Position numbers and translations under genes: made by a program. Shown here piece after piece: positions 6,112 to 7,601 of a stretch of DNA of 7,601 bases (the stretch's first letter is position 1; each line of letters starts with the position of its first letter). This stretch comes from Pseudomonadota bacterium. Lineage in GTDB: Bacteria > Pseudomonadota > Gammaproteobacteria > Burkholderiales > Burkholderiaceae_B. The notes below the pieces were generated by a model. That model was given only the letters and a program-made list of their open reading frames with translations. It did no database searches and was not told where the DNA came from. Location: the NCBI GenBank assembly GCA_023422555.1, contig JAFAGQ010000063.1, forward strand, positions 1 to 7,601. Direction: 5' to 3'.

Positions 6112-7077
6112 TTAATTGGTGATTTTCAGATTCAACTGCTTCACAGCCTTGGCAATCGCCTTTGATCCGCCCAGCTGGGTTTGCATGACAAATGACATCA
6201 ACTGCAGCGGTGGGGTTGGCGTGGAAGAAATCGAAAGCGTTTTTGACTCGTTCTTCATAAATTTGCTGATTGCGCTGCAAACGGAATCTGCGTCGGCAAC
6301 ACCCAGCGCAGGCGCCTGCTGACGGCAGTCAGCTTCTGACTTCTCAAGTCTGGCTTCGAAAGCCTCAACCTGTTCCGGTGTCGGCTTGCCATCCACGGCC
6401 GCCACACCTTGCTGCACCTTGACGACACGCGGCATCAGGCCGGCATCTTCAAACCTCACATTCATCTCACGGAAAGTGACTGGCGACAGTTTATCCAGCA
6501 ACAGCAAGGGATTGGTGCTGAGCTCTTTTTCCTGCGTTCGAATGGTATTGATCAGATCAACCACCTTATCTGCCTTCAGGTCAAGGTGAAAATTGCCCAG
6601 CTCAGGCTGCTGCAGCGTTGCGTCATAATCCAGCGCATCCTGCTTCTCGTCCAGGGAGGCCTTAACGCGACCATCCACCAGCGGCAGTTTCTCGTAGCCC
6701 AGCTCTTCGCCGTGCTCTTTCAGCACGGCAAGAAACGGACTGTTGCCAGTCTCATCGGCCAGTCCGGAGAAACTGAAATCCACTTTTTTATCTTCGGTAT
6801 CGGTCTTCAGGTCGTGCACCTTCACTTCCTTGATGGTGAAGTATCTGGCCGGATCATCCTTGCGTATCACTTTGACATCATGCATTGCGGCGTTGCCGAG
6901 TATGGTGGCATCAAGCGACGCCCAGCTCACGTTGTCCTGCATATTGTTTTCTACCAGGTACGACCTGACTTTGTCTTCGACCTGGGTTTTCACATAGTAA
7001 TTGCCACCGAACCAGGCTGCAGCGGCCACTACAACAAGCGTACCAGCGCCAAGAATGAATTTACGGGATCCTGCCAT
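6112..7077 (-). CDS. Signal-anchored envelope protein of unknown function
   Basis: The product is 321 residues. It begins with a short basic stretch and one hydrophobic segment (about residues 7-24, FILGAGTLVVVAAAAWFGG), with no lipobox, so it is probably anchored in the inner membrane with the rest in the periplasm. The remainder is polar with alternating strand-like segments (ATILGNAAMHDVKVIRKDD, VDFSFSGLAD, VTFREMNVRFEDAG). This reminds me of DUF945 (YdgA)- or AsmA-like envelope proteins, but I cannot assign it to either with confidence. Two cysteines, C251 and C267, flank an Ala-rich segment and could form a disulfide. A charged helix covers about residues 233-254. The start at 7077 is supported by AAGGAA five bases upstream (7088-7083). 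The gene is divergent from acnB and convergent with the acetyltransferase gene. No functional link to the metabolic genes is visible. Confidence 0.75.
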   Translation of the reverse strand: MAGSRKFILGAGTLVVVAAAAWFGGNYYVKTQVEDKVRSYLVENNMQDNVSWASLDATILGNAAMHDVKVIRKDDPARYFTIKEVKVHDLKTDTEDKKVDFSFSGLADETGNSPFLAVLKEHGEELGYEKLPLVDGRVKASLDEKQDALDYDATLQQPELGNFHLDLKADKVVDLINTIRTQEKELSTNPLLLLDKLSPVTFREMNVRFEDAGLMPRVVKVQQGVAAVDGKPTPEQVEAFEARLEKSEADCRQQAPALGVADADSVCSAISKFMKNESKTLSISSTPTPPLQLMSFVMQTQLGGSKAIAKAVKQLNLKITN

Positions 7078-7224
7078 TTGATTTCCTTACGAGTTTGAAT
7101 GCTCTCCAGATGACGGAGAACACCCGCATCCTGACACAAAATTGAAAGTCCGTACTTGATGCAAGCCGATTGTAACGGGTTTCTACAATTTTGCCGCGAT
7201 CCGGTAGCCTGCAATGGCAGTCTT

Positions 7225-7242
7225 ATGTCTTATATAAGACAT
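7225..7242. promoter_or_regulatory. Perfect 18-bp palindromic operator upstream of acnB
   Basis: ATGTCTTATATAAGACAT is a perfect palindrome. Its last base is immediately followed by the -35 hexamer of the acnB promoter, placing its centre about 44 bases before the expected transcription start. The central 12 bp are identical to the inner palindrome between gntR and mdh. An extra TCTTAT (7221-7226) partly overlaps its left side. It is the likely site of the regulator shared with mdh; repression by steric block or activation next to -35 are both compatible with this position. Confidence 0.7.
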
Positions 7243-7271
7243 TTGCCAATAAGCGGCTAAACCCTTATAAT
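7243..7271 (+). promoter_or_regulatory. acnB promoter (sigma-70 type)
   Basis: TTGCCA (7243-7248; five of six) and TATAAT (7266-7271; perfect) are separated by exactly 17 bp. Transcription should begin near 7278, giving a leader of about 40 bases with a pyrimidine-rich stretch before the AAGGG ribosome-binding site at 7306-7310. Confidence 0.8.
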
Positions 7272-7317
7272 AACGGGTGAAATTCAATCTCCTCCTCTTC
7301 TATTCAAGGGTCTTACC

Positions 7318-7601
7318 ATGTTGGAATCCTATCGTCAGCACGTCGCAGAACGCGATGCGCTGGGCATCCCTCCGCTGCCTCTTTCTGCCAAACAAACTGC
7401 GGAACTTATCGAATTGCTCAAGGCCCCTCCTGCCGGCGAAGAAAGCTATCTGCTTGATCTGATTACCCATCGTGTACCCGCCGGTGTTGATGACGCAGCA
7501 AAAGTCAAAGCCTCTTACCTTGCTGCGGTTGCCTTCGGTACCGAAAAATGTCCGCTCATTTCAGAAGAAAAAGCCACTGAACTGCTGGGCACCATGCTTG
7601 G
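7318..7601 (+). CDS. acnB: Aconitate hydratase B, N-terminal fragment
   Basis: AcnB interconverts citrate and isocitrate using a [4Fe-4S] cluster and, in bacteria with the methylcitrate cycle, can hydrate 2-methyl-cis-aconitate to 2-methylisocitrate. The first 94 codons were translated by eye. They begin MLESYRQHVAERDALGIPPL, with later PPAGEESYLLDLITHRVPAG and KATELLGTMLG. This is the N-terminal HEAT-like domain peculiar to AcnB and closely resembles E. coli AcnB as I recall it. AcnA lacks this domain. The catalytic and cluster-binding part lies beyond the right edge. The start is supported by AAGGG (7306-7310) seven bases upstream and by the match to the family N-terminus. It is transcribed from its own promoter with a palindromic operator shared with mdh, consistent with coordinated TCA-cycle control, and may complete the PrpC-PrpD route encoded upstream. 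Confidence 0.95.
   Translation, partial: MLESYRQHVAERDALGIPPLPLSAKQTAELIELLKAPPAGEESYLLDLITHRVPAGVDDAAKVKASYLAAVAFGTEKCPLISEEKATELLGTML

Noticed and set aside
6409..7098. Long 229-codon open frame on the plus strand, opposite the envelope-protein gene
   Set aside because: It is fully antisense to a gene with a good start, ribosome-binding site and signal anchor. Its translation (many His, Ile, Gln, Phe without domain pattern) looks like a complement-strand shadow.
7261..7278. Imperfect inverted repeat ACCCTTAT / ATAACGGGT around the acnB -10
   Set aside because: The arms match only with a one-base gap and the similarity is dominated by the TATAAT box; it is not supported as a second operator.

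Overview
The window looks like chromosomal DNA from a betaproteobacterium, most likely Burkholderiales/Alcaligenaceae (an Advenella- or Bordetella-like relative). This rests on the gene order sdhC - gntR - mdh - prpC - prpD - acnB, on PrpC, PrpD and AcnB proteins that closely resemble those I recall from E. coli, and on a moderate GC content judged by eye. The genus is an inference. No mobile element, CRISPR array, rRNA or tRNA was seen.

Layout. Positions 1-125 (minus) are the N-terminus of SdhC, running off the left edge. Positions 231-986 (minus) encode a GntR/HutC-type regulator. A divergent control region with a nested inverted-repeat operator follows, then mdh (1165-2154), closed by a strong terminator. 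prpC (2320-3555) and prpD (3593-5044) form a two-gene methylcitrate operon, also closed by a hairpin. Next comes a pair of small genes: a two-helix membrane protein (5216-5611) and a small GNAT-like acetyltransferase (5644-5922). A convergent gene (6112-7077, minus) encodes a signal-anchored envelope protein of unknown function. The right edge holds the first 94 codons of acnB (7318 onward).

Function. Succinate dehydrogenase, malate dehydrogenase and aconitase B belong to the TCA cycle. PrpC and PrpD make 2-methylcitrate from propionyl-CoA and oxaloacetate and dehydrate it. AcnB is known in other bacteria to hydrate the resulting 2-methyl-cis-aconitate, so three of the four methylcitrate-cycle steps are encoded within 5.3 kb. 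Methylisocitrate lyase (PrpB) is not in the window.

Most notable signals. (1) A perfect 18-bp palindrome, ATGTCTTATATAAGACAT, directly abuts the -35 box of a near-consensus acnB promoter, and its 12-bp core TCTTATATAAGA recurs exactly in the gntR/mdh intergenic region. This suggests one regulator, plausibly the GntR protein encoded here, controls mdh, acnB and itself. (2) PrpC carries an unusual N-terminal tail with a basic residue at every third position, encoded by degenerate 9-bp tandem repeats.
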